In this document: one piece after another, positions 18,191 through 31,225 of the stretch
Position numbering within the stretch: the first letter of the stretch is position 1
Layout: the number at the start of each line of letters is the position of its first letter
From: Cellulomonas aerilata
GTDB taxonomy: Bacteria > Actinomycetota > Actinomycetes > Actinomycetales > Cellulomonadaceae
Length of the DNA: 64,000 nucleotides
Direction of reading: 5' to 3'
NCBI RefSeq assembly: GCF_007991755.1
Contig: NZ_BJYY01000009.1
Coordinates: forward strand, 34,384-98,383
The notes under the pieces: model-generated
Seen by the model: the letters and a program-made list of their open reading frames with translations, nothing else
What the model was told of the DNA's origin: nothing
Databases searched by the model: none
Position numbers and translations under genes: made by a program

Positions 18191-19182
18191 GGCACCTGCT
18201 CTCCACCGGTGACCTCGACCGCGACGCCGCCGTCCTGATCCTCGACACCGCGGCGCAGATGGCCGCCACCCAGTCGCGGGAGATCAAGAAGCTCCCCACC
18301 CTGCGCGGCCGGACGGTGGTCAACCTCTTCTTCGAGGACTCCACCCGCACCCGCATCTCCTTCGAGACGGCCGCGAAGCGGCTCTCCGCCGACGTCATCA
18401 ACTTCTCCGCCAAGGGCTCGAGCGTCTCCAAGGGCGAGTCCCTCAAGGACACCGCCCTGACGCTGCAGGCCATGGGCGCCGACGCCGTCGTGATCCGGCA
18501 CCAGGCGTCCGGGGCTCCGCACGTCCTGGCCCGGTCGGGGTGGGTGGACGGCGCTGTCGTGAACGCCGGCGACGGCACGCACCAGCACCCCACCCAGGCG
18601 CTGCTCGACGCCTACACGATCCGCCGGCACCTGGTCGGCGGCGCGGGCGCGAGCGACCCCGCCGGTCGCGACCTGGACGGCCTGCACGTGGCGATCGTCG
18701 GCGACGTCCTGCACTCGCGCGTCGCCCGCTCCAACGTGCAGCTGCTCACCACGCTCGGTGCCCGCGTCACGCTGGTGGCGCCGCCCACGCTGGTGCCGGT
18801 GGGCGTCCAGCAGTGGCCGTGCGACGTGTCCTACCACCTGGACCCCGTGCTCGCGGACGGGGCGCCCGACGCCGTCATGATGCTGCGCGTCCAGCGCGAG
18901 AGGATGGGCGCCGGGACGTCCGCGGGCGGGTTCTTCCCGACGCCGCTGGAGTACACGCGGAACTACGGCCTGGACCAGCGCCGCCTGGACCTGCTGCCGG
19001 ACCACGCCGTCGTCATGCACCCCGGCCCGATGAACCGGGGGCTGGAGATCTCCGCCGACGCGGCGGACTCGCCGCGTGCGGTGATCGTGGAGCAGGTGGC
19101 CAACGGCGTCGCGGTGCGGATGGCGGTCCTGTACCTGCTGCTGGCGGGGGAGACGCACGAGGAGAGGACGGGGATCGCGTGA
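18187..19182 (+). CDS. pyrB: Aspartate carbamoyltransferase catalytic subunit
   Basis: A 331-residue enzyme that makes carbamoyl aspartate from carbamoyl phosphate and aspartate, the committed pyrimidine step. [13 protein letters not shown] is the carbamoyl-phosphate loop, [14 protein letters not shown] the conserved middle motif, and [13 protein letters not shown] the aspartate-side loop. No pyrI regulatory subunit follows, as is usual outside the enterobacteria. The start is the GTG overlapping the pyrR stop, and its own stop overlaps pyrC in the same way. Confidence 0.97.
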   Translation: MRHLLSTGDLDRDAAVLILDTAAQMAATQSREIKKLPTLRGRTVVNLFFEDSTRTRISFETAAKRLSADVINFSAKGSSVSKGESLKDTALTLQAMGADAVVIRHQASGAPHVLARSGWVDGAVVNAGDGTHQHPTQALLDAYTIRRHLVGGAGASDPAGRDLDGLHVAIVGDVLHSRVARSNVQLLTTLGARVTLVAPPTLVPVGVQQWPCDVSYHLDPVLADGAPDAVMMLRVQRERMGAGTSAGGFFPTPLEYTRNYGLDQRRLDLLPDHAVVMHPGPMNRGLEISADAADSPRAVIVEQVANGVAVRMAVLYLLLAGETHEERTGIA

Positions 19183-20546
19183 GCGGCTCGACGAGGTACG
19201 TGCTGCGGGGGGTCGCGCCGCTCGGCGGTGACCCGGTCGACCTGCTGCTGGCCGACGGCGTCATCGCCGCGGCGGGACGGGGCGACATCCAGGCGGCGCT
19301 CGACCGCGACGCCGCAGCGGGGTCGCCCGTCGTGGAGGTGGACGGCGCCGGCCTGGTGGCCCTGCCGGGCCTGGTCGACCTGCACACCCACCTGCGCGAA
19401 CCCGGCCGCGAGGACGCCGAGACGGTCGGGTCCGGCACGCGCGCCGCCGCCCTGGGCGGGTTCACGGCCGTGCACGCGATGGCGAACACGTCGCCGGTCG
19501 CCGACACCGCCGGCGTCGTGGAGCAGGTGTGGCGGCTGGGCCGCGACGCCGGCTGGGTTGACGTCCACCCCGTCGGCGCGGTCAGCATCGGCCTGGACGG
19601 CGAGCACCTCGCCGAGCTCGGCGCGATGGCTGCCTCCGCCGCCCGGGTCCGCGTCTTCTCCGACGACGGCCGGTGCGTCCACGACCCGGTGCTGATGCGC
19701 CGCGCGCTGGAGTACGTCAAGGCCTTCGACGGCGTCGTCGCCCAGCACGCGCAGGAGCCGCGCCTGACGGTCGGCGCGCAGATGCACGAGGGGGTGGTGT
19801 CCGCCGAGCTCGGGCTGACGGGCTGGCCCGCGGTCGCGGAGGAGGCGATCATCGCCCGCGACGTGCTGCTCGCCGAGCACGTCGGCTCGCGGCTGCACGT
19901 GTGCCACCTGTCCACCGCCGGGTCCGTGGAGCTGATCCGCTGGGCCAAGTCCCGCGGCATCGACGTCACCGCCGAGGTCACCCCGCACCACCTGCTGCTG
20001 ACCGACGAGCTCGCCCGCGACTACGACCCGGTCTACAAGGTCAACCCGCCGCTGCGGACGCAGGCCGACGTCGACGCCGTCCGCGACGGCCTGGCGGACG
20101 GGACGATCGACATCGTCGCGACCGACCACGCCCCGCACACCCGCGAGGACAAGGACTGCGAGTGGGCCGCGGCGGCCATGGGGATGACCGGCCTGGAGAC
20201 GGCGCTCTCCGTCGTGCAGGAGACCATGGTGGAGACCGGCCGCATGACCTGGGCGGACGTCGCCCGGGTGCTGTCCGAGGCGCCCGCGCGGATCGGGCGC
20301 GTCACCGACCACGGCCGCCCGCTGACCGTCGGCGAGCCGGCGAACCTCACGCTCGTCGACCCGGCGGCGCGCACCACCGTCGTCCCGGAGCGGCAGGGCA
20401 CGGCGAGCGTCAACTCCCCGTTCCGTGGGCGCGAGCTGCCCGGCCGGGTGGTGGCGACCTTCCTGCGCGGACGCGCGACCGTCCTGGACGGGCACGCCGT
20501 GCCCGCCCCGTCGGCGACCGCCCCCGCGTCCGGCGAGGTGCGCTGA
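19179..20546 (+). CDS. pyrC: Dihydroorotase
   Basis: A 455-residue class I amidohydrolase that cyclises carbamoyl aspartate to dihydroorotate. [10 protein letters not shown] holds the metal-binding HxH pair. VCHLSTAG and VTPHHLLLT contain the further histidines, and ATDHAPH the catalytic Asp. [20 protein letters not shown] is typical of the bacterial class I group. The GTG start lies in the pyrB stop. The end overlaps the PH-protein start in a TGATG junction. All catalytic residues I expect are present, so it should be active. Confidence 0.96.
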   Translation: MSGSTRYVLRGVAPLGGDPVDLLLADGVIAAAGRGDIQAALDRDAAAGSPVVEVDGAGLVALPGLVDLHTHLREPGREDAETVGSGTRAAALGGFTAVHAMANTSPVADTAGVVEQVWRLGRDAGWVDVHPVGAVSIGLDGEHLAELGAMAASAARVRVFSDDGRCVHDPVLMRRALEYVKAFDGVVAQHAQEPRLTVGAQMHEGVVSAELGLTGWPAVAEEAIIARDVLLAEHVGSRLHVCHLSTAGSVELIRWAKSRGIDVTAEVTPHHLLLTDELARDYDPVYKVNPPLRTQADVDAVRDGLADGTIDIVATDHAPHTREDKDCEWAAAAMGMTGLETALSVVQETMVETGRMTWADVARVLSEAPARIGRVTDHGRPLTVGEPANLTLVDPAARTTVVPERQGTASVNSPFRGRELPGRVVATFLRGRATVLDGHAVPAPSATAPASGEVR

Positions 20547-21163
20547 TGCCCCCCGCCGTGACCGTCGCGCTGCTGGCCGCGGCCGGCGTCGCCGCGCTGT
20601 GGGGCATGCGCAGCGGGTGGCAGCGCCGCGGGGAGCGGACGGCCGCCGCGGTGCCGGACCTGCCCGACGTCCCCGCCGCGGACGACAGGTCCCTCGGCGC
20701 CGCCCGCACCGCACCGATCGAGGGCACGTACGTCTCGAGCACCGTCTCCGGTGACTGGCTGGAGCGCGTCGTCGCGCAGGACCTGGGCACCCGGTCGGCC
20801 GCCGTGGTGCAGGTGTTCGACGCCGGCGTCCGCATCGAGCGTCCGGGCGCGCGCAACCTGTTCCTCCCGGCCTCCGCGCTGCGCGCCGCCGGGACCTCGG
20901 GCGGCATGGCCGGAAAGTACGTGGGCGGCCAGGGCCTGGTGGTCCTGACCTGGCAGCCCCCCGCGAGCGGCGCCGCCGCGCTCGACACCGGCCTGCGGCT
21001 GCGCCGCTCGGCCGACCGCGAGCCGCTGCTGACCGCCGTGCGCGGCCTCATCGACCACACGGACGCCGGCGACCGCACGGCCGGCCCGGACGACGCCGGC
21101 ACCGACACGGCCGGCCCGAACGACGCCGGGGCTCCCGGCGGCGGCGACAAGGAGACAGCGTGA
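20546..21163 (+). CDS. Membrane-anchored PH-like domain protein in the pyr operon
   Basis: A 205-residue protein: one N-terminal membrane segment (about residues 4-20), a linker, then a beta-rich domain (about 50-165) with [17 protein letters not shown] and [14 protein letters not shown] that resembles bacterial PH-like domains. The C-terminus is an acidic Asp/Gly/Ala-rich tail. Actinobacteria commonly have a membrane or export protein of this kind between pyrC and carA. The conserved position suggests a link to pyrimidine synthesis or simply a shared promoter. It overlaps both neighbours by a few bases. The function is not known. Confidence 0.65.
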   Translation: MPPAVTVALLAAAGVAALWGMRSGWQRRGERTAAAVPDLPDVPAADDRSLGAARTAPIEGTYVSSTVSGDWLERVVAQDLGTRSAAVVQVFDAGVRIERPGARNLFLPASALRAAGTSGGMAGKYVGGQGLVVLTWQPPASGAAALDTGLRLRRSADREPLLTAVRGLIDHTDAGDRTAGPDDAGTDTAGPNDAGAPGGGDKETA

Positions 21164-22388
21164 CCGAGCAGACCGCCCGCGCGGCGGGCCCCGCCGTGCT
21201 CGTCCTGGAGGACGGGCGCGTGTTCACCGGGCGCGCGTACGGCGCCACCGGCCGCACGGTCGGCGAGATCGTCTTCAACACCGGCATGACCGGCTACCAG
21301 GAGACGCTCACCGACCCCTCCTACCACCGGCAGATCGTCGTCATGACGGCGCCGCACGTCGGCAACACCGGCGTGAACGACGAGGACGACGAGTCCACCC
21401 GCATCTGGGTCGCCGGCTTCGTCGTCCGCGACCCCGCCCGCCGCGCCTCGAGCTGGCGCTCCACGCGGGACCTGGACTCCGAGCTCGCCGAGCAGGGCGT
21501 GGTGGGGATCAGCGCGATCGACACCCGTGCGCTGACCCGGCACCTGCGCGAGCGCGGCGTCATGCGCGCCGGCATCTTCTCCGGGGACGCGCTGGCCGGA
21601 CGCGACGGCAGCGCCCGTCCCGTCGCCGAGCTCCGCGCCGAGGTCGAGGCCGCACCACGGATGGCCGGCGCCGACCTGGCCGGCGAGGTCTCCACCGGCA
21701 CCGCGTACGTCGTGCCCGCGCTCGGCCCGGACGGGGAGCGCCTGGCGACCCCGGTCGCCACCGTCGCCGCGGTGGACCTGGGGATCAAGTCCAACACCCC
21801 CCGCTCGCTCGCCCAGCGCGGCGTCGAGGTCCACGTGCTGCCCGCGACCGCGACCATCGACGAGGTGCTCGCGACCGGACCGGACGGGGTGTTCTTCTCC
21901 AACGGCCCCGGGGACCCCTCCGCCGCGACGCACGAGATCGACCTGCTGCGCGACGTCCTGGACCGGCGGATCCCGTTCTTCGGCATCTGCTACGGCAACC
22001 AGCTGCTCGGCCGGGCGCTGGGGTACGGGACCTACAAGCTCGCCTACGGCCACCGCGGGGTGAACCAGCCGGTGATGGACCGGACCACCGGCAAGGTGGA
22101 GATCACCGCGCACAACCACGGCTTCGCCGTCGACGCCCCGCTGGACGGCGAGAGCGTCGCCCCGCACGACGGCGGCCGCTACGGCCGGGTCGTCGTCTCC
22201 CACGTGGACCTCAACGACGACGTCGTGGAGGGCCTGTCGGCCCTGGACCTGCCGGCCTTCTCGGTGCAGTACCACCCCGAGGCCGCCGCCGGACCGCACG
22301 ACGCCGCCTACCTGTTCGACCGCTTCCTGGACCTCATGCAGCAGGGCGCGCCCTCGGCCGCCCCCACCACCCCGAAGGACGCCCACTG

Positions 22389-22389
<1 letters not shown>
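21160..22389 (+). CDS. carA: Carbamoyl-phosphate synthase, glutaminase subunit
   Basis: A 409-residue subunit that hydrolyses glutamine and channels ammonia to CarB. The N-terminal domain has [11 protein letters not shown]. The class I glutamine amidotransferase domain has FFSNGPGDP, the nucleophile Cys in [15 protein letters not shown] and the His-x-Glu pair in VQYHPEA. GICYGNQ replaces the more common GICLGHQ, a form I take to be usual in actinobacteria. The GTG start overlaps the previous stop, and carB follows with a TGATG overlap, which supports equal production of the two subunits. Confidence 0.97.
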
Positions 22390-25711
<3,322 letters not shown>

Positions 25712-25715
<4 letters not shown>

Positions 25716-26632
25716 GCGCAGCCGGTCCCGCCGCCACCGCGGGGGAGCGCCCGTCGTTCGGCGCCCGGCTCACGCGCGCCATGGACGCCGACGGGCCGCT
25801 GTGCGTGGGCATCGACCCGCACCCGGGGCTGCTGCACGCCTGGGGCCTGCCGGACGACGCCTCGGGCGTGCGCGAGCTGGCGCTGCGGGTCATGGACGCC
25901 GTCGGCGGGCGGGTGGCCGCCGTCAAGCCGCAGTCCGCGCTGTTCGAGCGGCACGGCGCCGTCGGCGTCGCGGTGCTCGAGGAGGTCGTCGCCGCCGGAC
26001 GGGCGACGGGGACCCTGGTGATCGTCGACGCCAAGCGCGGCGACATCGGCTCCACCATGGCCGGGTACGCGGACGCCTACCTGCGCGACGGCTCGCCGCT
26101 CGCCGGCGACGCGCTGACCGTGTCCCCGTACCTCGGGTTCGGGTCGCTGTCCCCCGCCGTGGAGGCCGCCGCGGCGACCGGACGTGGGCTGTTCGTGCTC
26201 GCGCTGACGTCCAACCCGGAGGGTGCGAGCGTCCAGCACGCGGTCGGGCCGGACGGTCGCAGCGTGGCCCGGGTGGTCGCCGAGGAGGCGGCCGCTCTCA
26301 ACGCCGCCGAGCTGGGGCGGGCGGACGCCACCGCGGAGCCCCGGTCGGCGCGCGCGGTGCTGGGGTCCACCGGCCTCGTCGTGGGCGCCACCATCGGCGA
26401 CGCGGCCCGGCGGCTGGGCGTCGACCTCGCCGCCGTCGGGGGACCGCTGCTGGCGCCCGGCGTCGGGGCGCAGGGAGCCGGGCCGGCCGAGCTGGCCGAC
26501 GTCTTCGGCGCCGCCCGTGGCGCGGTGCTGGCGTCGTCGTCCCGCGGGGTGCTCGCGGCCGGCCCGCAGGTCGCCGCGCTCCGGGCAGCGGCCCTGCGTG
26601 CGGCGGCCGACGCGGCCGCCGCACTGGCCTGA
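25712..26632 (+). CDS. pyrF: Orotidine 5'-phosphate decarboxylase
   Basis: A 306-residue enzyme of the longer mycobacterial-type subfamily, which decarboxylates OMP to [14 protein letters not shown] at the N-terminus binds substrate, [14 protein letters not shown] carries the catalytic Lys-Asp array, and [10 protein letters not shown] the phosphate-binding loop. The GTG start overlaps the carB stop. It closes the operon; pyrD and pyrE are not in the window. After it comes a 149-base gap with a new promoter for mihF. Confidence 0.95.
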
Positions 26633-26713
26633 GGTCGACCCGGCGCGCGCCCGCGCCGCACCGGACCCGCACCTGACCTGCGGAGAGACACACCGCGGGG
26701 CCGGTGCGCGCGA

Positions 26714-26742
26714 TTGCCGTCGACCCCCCTGGTCGCTAGGTT
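26714..26742 (+). promoter_or_regulatory. Promoter of mihF
   Basis: TTGCCG (26714-26719), a 17-base spacer and TAGGTT (26737-26742) form the best sigma-70-type promoter in the window. The predicted start near 26749 leaves a leader of about 33 bases with a GAGG site before the GTG. Confidence 0.65.
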
Positions 26743-26781
26743 CGACAGACGACCCCGCCCACGACGATGAGGTGACCACGC

Positions 26782-27093
26782 GTGGCCCTACCGCCGCTCA
26801 CCCCCGAACAACGCACCGCAGCGCTGGAGAAGGCTGCCGCGGCCCGACAGGCCCGAGCCGAGGTGAAGAACCGCCTCAAGTACTCCCAGGGCTCGCTCTC
26901 GGAGGTGATCGAGCAGGGCCGCACGGACGACACCATCGGCAAGCTCAAGGTGGTCGCCCTCCTGGAGTCGCTGCCCGGCGTCGGCAAGGTCAAGGCCCGC
27001 GCGATCATGGCCGAGGTGGGGATCTCCGAGACGCGGCGGGTCCGCGGCCTCGGCCCGCACCAGGCCAAGGCGCTCGTCGACCGCTTCGGCTGA
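26782..27093 (+). CDS. mihF: Actinobacterial integration host factor MihF
   Basis: A 103-residue nucleoid protein, unrelated to enteric IHF, that binds DNA through a helix-two-turns-helix fold. It is lysine- and arginine-rich at the N-terminus (EKAAAARQARAEVKNRL) and ends with a helix-hairpin-helix-like block, LLESLPGVGKVKARAIMAEVGI. In mycobacteria and Streptomyces it is essential or shapes the nucleoid. The GTG start is supported by an upstream GAGG. The order mihF-gmk-rpoZ-coaBC-metK-priA is the standard actinobacterial arrangement. Confidence 0.95.
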   Translation: MALPPLTPEQRTAALEKAAAARQARAEVKNRLKYSQGSLSEVIEQGRTDDTIGKLKVVALLESLPGVGKVKARAIMAEVGISETRRVRGLGPHQAKALVDRFG

Positions 27094-27171
27094 CCGCACC
27101 CGCGCCCGGCACCACCTGCGCGCCCCGGCACCATCCGCCCGCACGTCACCCTCAGGAGCACCGCACCACCC

Positions 27172-27741
27172 ATGACGACGACGCCAGCCCGGCTCACCGT
27201 TCTCGCCGGACCGACCGCCGTCGGCAAGGGGACCGTCTCCGCCGACGTCCGCGCGCGGTACCCCGACGTGTGGCTCTCGGTCTCCGCGACCACGCGCGAC
27301 CCCCGACCGGGGGAGGTGGACGGGGTGCACTACCACTTCGTCTCGACCGAGCGGTTCGACGAGATGGCCGAGCGCGGCGAGCTGCTGGAGTGGGCGGTCG
27401 TGCACGGACGCAACCGCTACGGCACGCCCCGCCGGCCGGTCGAGGAGAAGCTCGCCGCGGGGGAGCCGGCGCTCCTCGAGATCGACCTGCAGGGCGCCCG
27501 GCAGGTGCGGCAGACCATGCCCGGGGCCCTGTTCGTGTTCCTCGCGCCGCCCACGTGGGAGGAGCTGGAGCGCCGGCTGGTGGGCCGCGGCACCGAGGGG
27601 CCCGAGGAGCGCGCCCGCCGGCTCGACACCGCGAAGGTGGAGCTCGCCGCGGAGTCCGAGTTCGACGTGACGATCGTCAACGACGACGTGCACCGGGCGA
27701 CGGACGAGCTGGTCCGGACCATGGGTCTGGCGACCCGGTAG
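27172..27741 (+). CDS. gmk: Guanylate kinase
   Basis: A 189-residue P-loop kinase that converts GMP to [19 protein letters not shown] is the Walker A region (Ala-Val where Gly-Val or Gly-Ala is usual). [21 protein letters not shown] is the GMP-binding signature, and RNRYGTP and [11 protein letters not shown] complete the active site. The start ATG has CAGGAG about 16 bases upstream. Its stop codon TAG is also the first half of the -10 element TAGACT of rpoZ. It belongs to the conserved purine and transcription cluster here. Confidence 0.96.
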   Translation: MTTTPARLTVLAGPTAVGKGTVSADVRARYPDVWLSVSATTRDPRPGEVDGVHYHFVSTERFDEMAERGELLEWAVVHGRNRYGTPRRPVEEKLAAGEPALLEIDLQGARQVRQTMPGALFVFLAPPTWEELERRLVGRGTEGPEERARRLDTAKVELAAESEFDVTIVNDDVHRATDELVRTMGLATR

Positions 27742-27744
27742 ACT
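27739..27744 (+). promoter_or_regulatory. -10 element of rpoZ overlapping the gmk stop
   Basis: TAGACT includes the gmk stop codon and predicts a start near 27751, about 30 bases ahead of the rpoZ GTG. That leader holds a clear GGAGG. Confidence 0.5.
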
Positions 27745-27780
27745 CGGCCCCGACTTCCCCCCACCTCCAGGAGGACCACC

Positions 27781-28053
27781 GTGTCCGGAACCGTTGCCGA
27801 GCCCGTCGGCATCACCGACCCGCCGATCGACAAGCTGCTCGAGAGGGCCAGCTCCAAGTACTCGCTGGTCGTCTACTCGGCCAAGCGCGCGCGGCAGATC
27901 AACGCGTACTACTCCCAGCTCAACGAGGGCCTGCTCGAGTACGTCGGCCCGCTGGTCGAGACCCGCCCGCAGGAGAAGGCCCTGTCCATCGCGATGCGCG
28001 AGATCAACGACGGCCTGCTGACCGCCGAGCACAACGAGCCGACCGGCGCCTGA
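27781..28053 (+). CDS. rpoZ: RNA polymerase omega subunit
   Basis: A 90-residue subunit that stabilises the beta-prime chain. [34 protein letters not shown] is the conserved N-terminal block with the DxLLER and AKRARQI helices, and [21 protein letters not shown] the second block. The GTG start follows CAGGAGGA at a good distance. The next gene, coaBC, starts seven bases after its stop, as in most actinobacteria. Nothing unusual is seen. Confidence 0.96.
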   Translation: MSGTVAEPVGITDPPIDKLLERASSKYSLVVYSAKRARQINAYYSQLNEGLLEYVGPLVETRPQEKALSIAMREINDGLLTAEHNEPTGA

Positions 28054-28060
28054 CCCGCCC

Positions 28061-29302
28061 GTGCGCATCCTCCTCGGCGTCGCGGGCGGGATCGCCGCCT
28101 ACAAGGCGGTCCTGCTCCTGCGCCTGCTGCGTGAGGCCGGGCACGACGTCCGCGTCATCCCGACCCACGCAGCCCTCGAGTTCGTCGGGCGGCCCACCTG
28201 GGAGGCGCTGTCCGGTCACCCGGCCACGCCGGAGGTGTTCGAGGACGTCGAGCACGTCCCGCACGTCTCCCTGGGCCAGGGCGCGGACCTCCTCGTCGTC
28301 GCGCCCGCCACCGCGGACCTGCTCTCGCGAGCGGCGACCGGCCGGGCGGACGACCTGCTGACCAGCACGCTGCTGACGGTCCGCTGCCCGGTGCTCCTCG
28401 CCCCGGCGATGCACACCGAGATGTGGGACCACCCGGCGACCCGGGCGAACGTCGCCACGCTGCGCCAGCGGGGCGTGCACGTCCTGGAGCCTGCCTCCGG
28501 ACGCCTCACCGGCAGCGACACCGGCCCGGGACGCCTGCCCGAGCCGGCCGAGATCGCCGCGGCCGCGCTGGCGCTGGTGCGCCCGGGCGACGCCGGCTCG
28601 CACGCAGCCGCGGCCGGGACGGACCCGGCCCGCGCGCAGGACCTGGCCGGACGCCATGTGGTGGTGTCCGCCGGCGGCACCCGCGAGCCGATCGACCCGG
28701 TCCGGTTCCTCGGCAACCGCTCCTCGGGCCGTCAGGGCCTCGCCCTGGCCCGGGCGGCCCGTGCCCGCGGCGCCCGGGTCACCCTGGTCGCCGCCAACGT
28801 CACGCTGCCGGACCCGGACGGCGTCGACGTCGTCCACGTGGAGTCCACCGCCGAGCTGCGCGACGCGGTCCACGCCGCCGCCAAGGACGCCGACGTCGTG
28901 GTGATGGCGGCCGCCGTCGCCGACTTCCGTCCCGCGAGCACAGCCGGGCACAAGATCAAGAAGCGTGACGACGGCGTGGTGGCCCCGATCGCCCTCGAGG
29001 CGAACCCGGACGTCCTCGCCGAGCTCGCCGGGGAGCTGCGGCGCCCGGGCCAGGTCGTCGTCGGGTTCGCGGCGGAGACCGGCGACGACGCCGGCGACGT
29101 GCTCGAGCACGGCCGGCACAAGGCCCGGCGCAAGGGTGCCGACCTGCTCGCGGTGAACGCCGTCGGCGGCGGCCTCGGCTTCGGGACCGCGGACAACGAG
29201 GTGACGATCCTGGACGCGTCCGGCGACGTGGTCGGGCGTGCCGCGGGGTCCAAGGACGTCGTCGCGGACGGCCTGCTGGACGCCGTCGTGCACCTGCTCT
29301 AG
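28061..29302 (+). CDS. coaBC: Bifunctional CoaBC (phosphopantothenoylcysteine synthetase/decarboxylase)
   Basis: A 413-residue bifunctional enzyme of coenzyme A synthesis. The N-terminal CoaC flavoprotein shows GVAGGIAAYKAVLLLRLL, the His region HVPHVSLGQGADLLVVAPATADLL, and the PxMNxxMW-type motif as PAMHTEMW (His instead of Asn). The C-terminal CoaB half begins near residue 200 with VVVSAGGTREPIDPVRFLGNRSSG and has AAVADFRP and KIKK for CTP and dimer contacts. Both halves look complete. It follows rpoZ closely. metK, its usual neighbour, is displaced by the secreted hydrolase downstream. Confidence 0.95.
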   Translation: MRILLGVAGGIAAYKAVLLLRLLREAGHDVRVIPTHAALEFVGRPTWEALSGHPATPEVFEDVEHVPHVSLGQGADLLVVAPATADLLSRAATGRADDLLTSTLLTVRCPVLLAPAMHTEMWDHPATRANVATLRQRGVHVLEPASGRLTGSDTGPGRLPEPAEIAAAALALVRPGDAGSHAAAAGTDPARAQDLAGRHVVVSAGGTREPIDPVRFLGNRSSGRQGLALARAARARGARVTLVAANVTLPDPDGVDVVHVESTAELRDAVHAAAKDADVVVMAAAVADFRPASTAGHKIKKRDDGVVAPIALEANPDVLAELAGELRRPGQVVVGFAAETGDDAGDVLEHGRHKARRKGADLLAVNAVGGGLGFGTADNEVTILDASGDVVGRAAGSKDVVADGLLDAVVHLL

Positions 29303-29340
29303 GCACCCCGCTCGTCCCGGGTGCACCCGCGAACGGCACC

Positions 29341-29394
29341 TTGTCCTGCTCGTGACGCGGCGAGTAGCGTCGGGCTCCCGGCGACGTCGCCGGG
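29341..29394 (+). promoter_or_regulatory. Promoter and start-site palindrome of the secreted hydrolase
   Basis: TTGTCC (29341-29346), an 18-base spacer and TAGCGT (29365-29370) predict a start near 29377. Exactly there begins an 18-bp perfect palindrome, CCCGGCGACGTCGCCGGG (29377-29394). It could be a repressor operator or a 5' RNA hairpin. Confidence 0.55.
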
Positions 29395-29413
29395 CTCGGC
29401 CTCGAGGTGCGGC

Positions 29414-31162
29414 ATGAAGCGACAGGTCATGCGAGCCGACATCACGGCCGCGGTCGTCGGCCTCGGGCTGGCGGCCACGATGCTGGTCGGCACGGCGGTC
29501 CCGGCCGTCGGAGGGCCATCGGGCGCCTCGGCCGCAGGGGCGACGGTGCGCGAGCTCGACCGTGACCTCGACCCGCCGGCGATGCCACCGATCGGGTGGA
29601 CGCCGTGCGGTCTGGGCTCGAGCGACTGCGCCACCGTCCGCGTACCGCTCGACCACGACCGTCCCGACGGCCCGACGATCGACCTCGCGCTGCGCAGGGT
29701 CCCGGCCACCTCACCGGCGACCAGGATCGGCACGCTCTTCGTCAACCCGGGCGGTCCCGGCGACTCGGGCGTCGACTACGTCCCAGGGTTCGCCTTCGCC
29801 ATCCCGGCCGCCGTCCGTGAGCGGTTCGACATCGTCGGCTTCGACCCCCGGGGGATCGCCGGGAGCACCCCGGTGCGGTGCTTCGGCGGCGCCCCGGACG
29901 TGCCCTGGGGCGACCCCCTGGCGCCGTACCCCGAGACGGGTGCCGAGGAGGACCGGTTCATCGCGGAGGACCGGAGGGTGGTGCACGCCTGCCGGGAGAA
30001 CGCCGGCCCGATCCTGCGGCACATGTCGACGGCGGACGTCGCCCGGGACCTGGACCTCCTGCGTCAGGCGGTGGGCGACGAGCAGCTGACCTACGTGGGC
30101 TACTCGTACGGCTCGTTCCTCGGCCAGACGTACGCCAACCTGTTCCCCGACCGGGTTCGGGCTCTGGTGATCGACGGTGTCATCGATCCCCGCGCGTGGG
30201 TGGGTGAGGGCATCGAGCGCTGGACCGTGCCGGTCGAGACGCGTCTGCGCGGGGCCGAGTCCGCCCAGCAGACCCTCGAGGAGTTCTTCCGCCTCTGCGA
30301 CGAGGCCGGGCAGGGTTGCCCTTTCGCACCCGGCGCGTCGTACCGCTTCGAGCGGCTCGCACAGCGGTTGCGCTCGGGGCCGATCGAGCTGTTCGACGGA
30401 TCCGGGACCAGGACCGTGACCCTCAACAACCTGATCCTCCAGGTCTTCGGCGCGCTGCACTCACCGGCCTTCTGGCCGTTCCTGGCCGGCACGCTCGCGG
30501 AGGTGGAAGCCGCCGCATCCCTGCCTCCGGTCCCGTCCGGCGCGGCGTCACCGCACGCGCAGCACGAGCCGGACCAGCCCGGCCGCCTCGCGGACGACCT
30601 CGTCAACGACTTCGACGTGCGAGCGGCCGTCCTGTGCGCTGACTCCGAGAACCCCCGCAGCTACCGCCGGTACCGCGAGGCCGCGGACGCCGCCGAGGCC
30701 GGCAGCTACTTCGGCCGCCTCTGGAACTGGAGGACGAGCGAGTGCGCGATCTGGCCCGCGGAGGCCCGACTTGACCGGTACGCGGGCCCCTGGGACGCCT
30801 GGACCGCCAACCCGGTGCTGATCGTGGGCAACAGGTTCGACCCGGCGACCGGCTACCACGGTGCCGTGGCCGCCTCGCAGCTGCTGCCGAACTCCAGCCT
30901 GGTCACCTATGCCGGCTGGGGCCACGGGGGCTTCCTCGCGGCGGACGACGACTGCGTCGACGAGGCGGTCGCGACCTATCTGCTGACTTCGGCCACGCCG
31001 GCGGGAGACCTGACCTGCGAGCCGGTGGGGTCGCCGTTCGACCCGGTGGAGGCGGGCCCGGCGCAGACGCCCGTGCCCGTGCTGCCGGCCATCCTCCCTC
31101 CGGAGGCGCGGCAGGCGCTGGACAGGTCCGGCCCGGCCGCACGCCCGGCGCCGTCTCGGTGA
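29414..31162 (+). CDS. Secreted alpha/beta hydrolase, tripeptidyl aminopeptidase-like
   Basis: A 582-residue exported enzyme. A signal peptide (about residues 1-42, MKRQ then a hydrophobic core ending near ASAAG) is followed by the S33-type domain. FVNPGGPGDSG forms the oxyanion region, VGYSYGSFLGQTY the nucleophile elbow with Ser, and NPVLIVGNRFDPATGY and YAGWGHGGF the Asp and His regions; the last part is a TAP-like C-terminal domain. Streptomyces relatives release tripeptides from proteins. ATG 29414 is chosen for the GAGGTG just upstream. It lies between coaBC and metK, which are usually adjacent, so it looks inserted. The substrate is inferred from the family. Confidence 0.88.
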   Translation: MKRQVMRADITAAVVGLGLAATMLVGTAVPAVGGPSGASAAGATVRELDRDLDPPAMPPIGWTPCGLGSSDCATVRVPLDHDRPDGPTIDLALRRVPATSPATRIGTLFVNPGGPGDSGVDYVPGFAFAIPAAVRERFDIVGFDPRGIAGSTPVRCFGGAPDVPWGDPLAPYPETGAEEDRFIAEDRRVVHACRENAGPILRHMSTADVARDLDLLRQAVGDEQLTYVGYSYGSFLGQTYANLFPDRVRALVIDGVIDPRAWVGEGIERWTVPVETRLRGAESAQQTLEEFFRLCDEAGQGCPFAPGASYRFERLAQRLRSGPIELFDGSGTRTVTLNNLILQVFGALHSPAFWPFLAGTLAEVEAAASLPPVPSGAASPHAQHEPDQPGRLADDLVNDFDVRAAVLCADSENPRSYRRYREAADAAEAGSYFGRLWNWRTSECAIWPAEARLDRYAGPWDAWTANPVLIVGNRFDPATGYHGAVAASQLLPNSSLVTYAGWGHGGFLAADDDCVDEAVATYLLTSATPAGDLTCEPVGSPFDPVEAGPAQTPVPVLPAILPPEARQALDRSGPAARPAPSR

Positions 31163-31213
31163 CGCCCGTCCCCGGGCCGCCTGGCGCGGCGCGGCAGCGG
31201 TGCCCGGCGCTAC

Positions 31214-31219
31214 TACCCT
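31214..31219 (+). promoter_or_regulatory. -10 element of a leaderless metK transcript
   Basis: TACCCT is followed by six bases and the metK ATG. There is no Shine-Dalgarno sequence, so transcription and translation probably begin at the same base. Confidence 0.58.
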
Positions 31220-31225
31220 GTCCCC

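Noticed and set aside
21985..22020. Altered glutaminase site GICYGNQ in CarA
   Set aside because: The nucleophilic Cys and the distal His/Glu are present, and I take the variant as usual for actinobacterial CarA.
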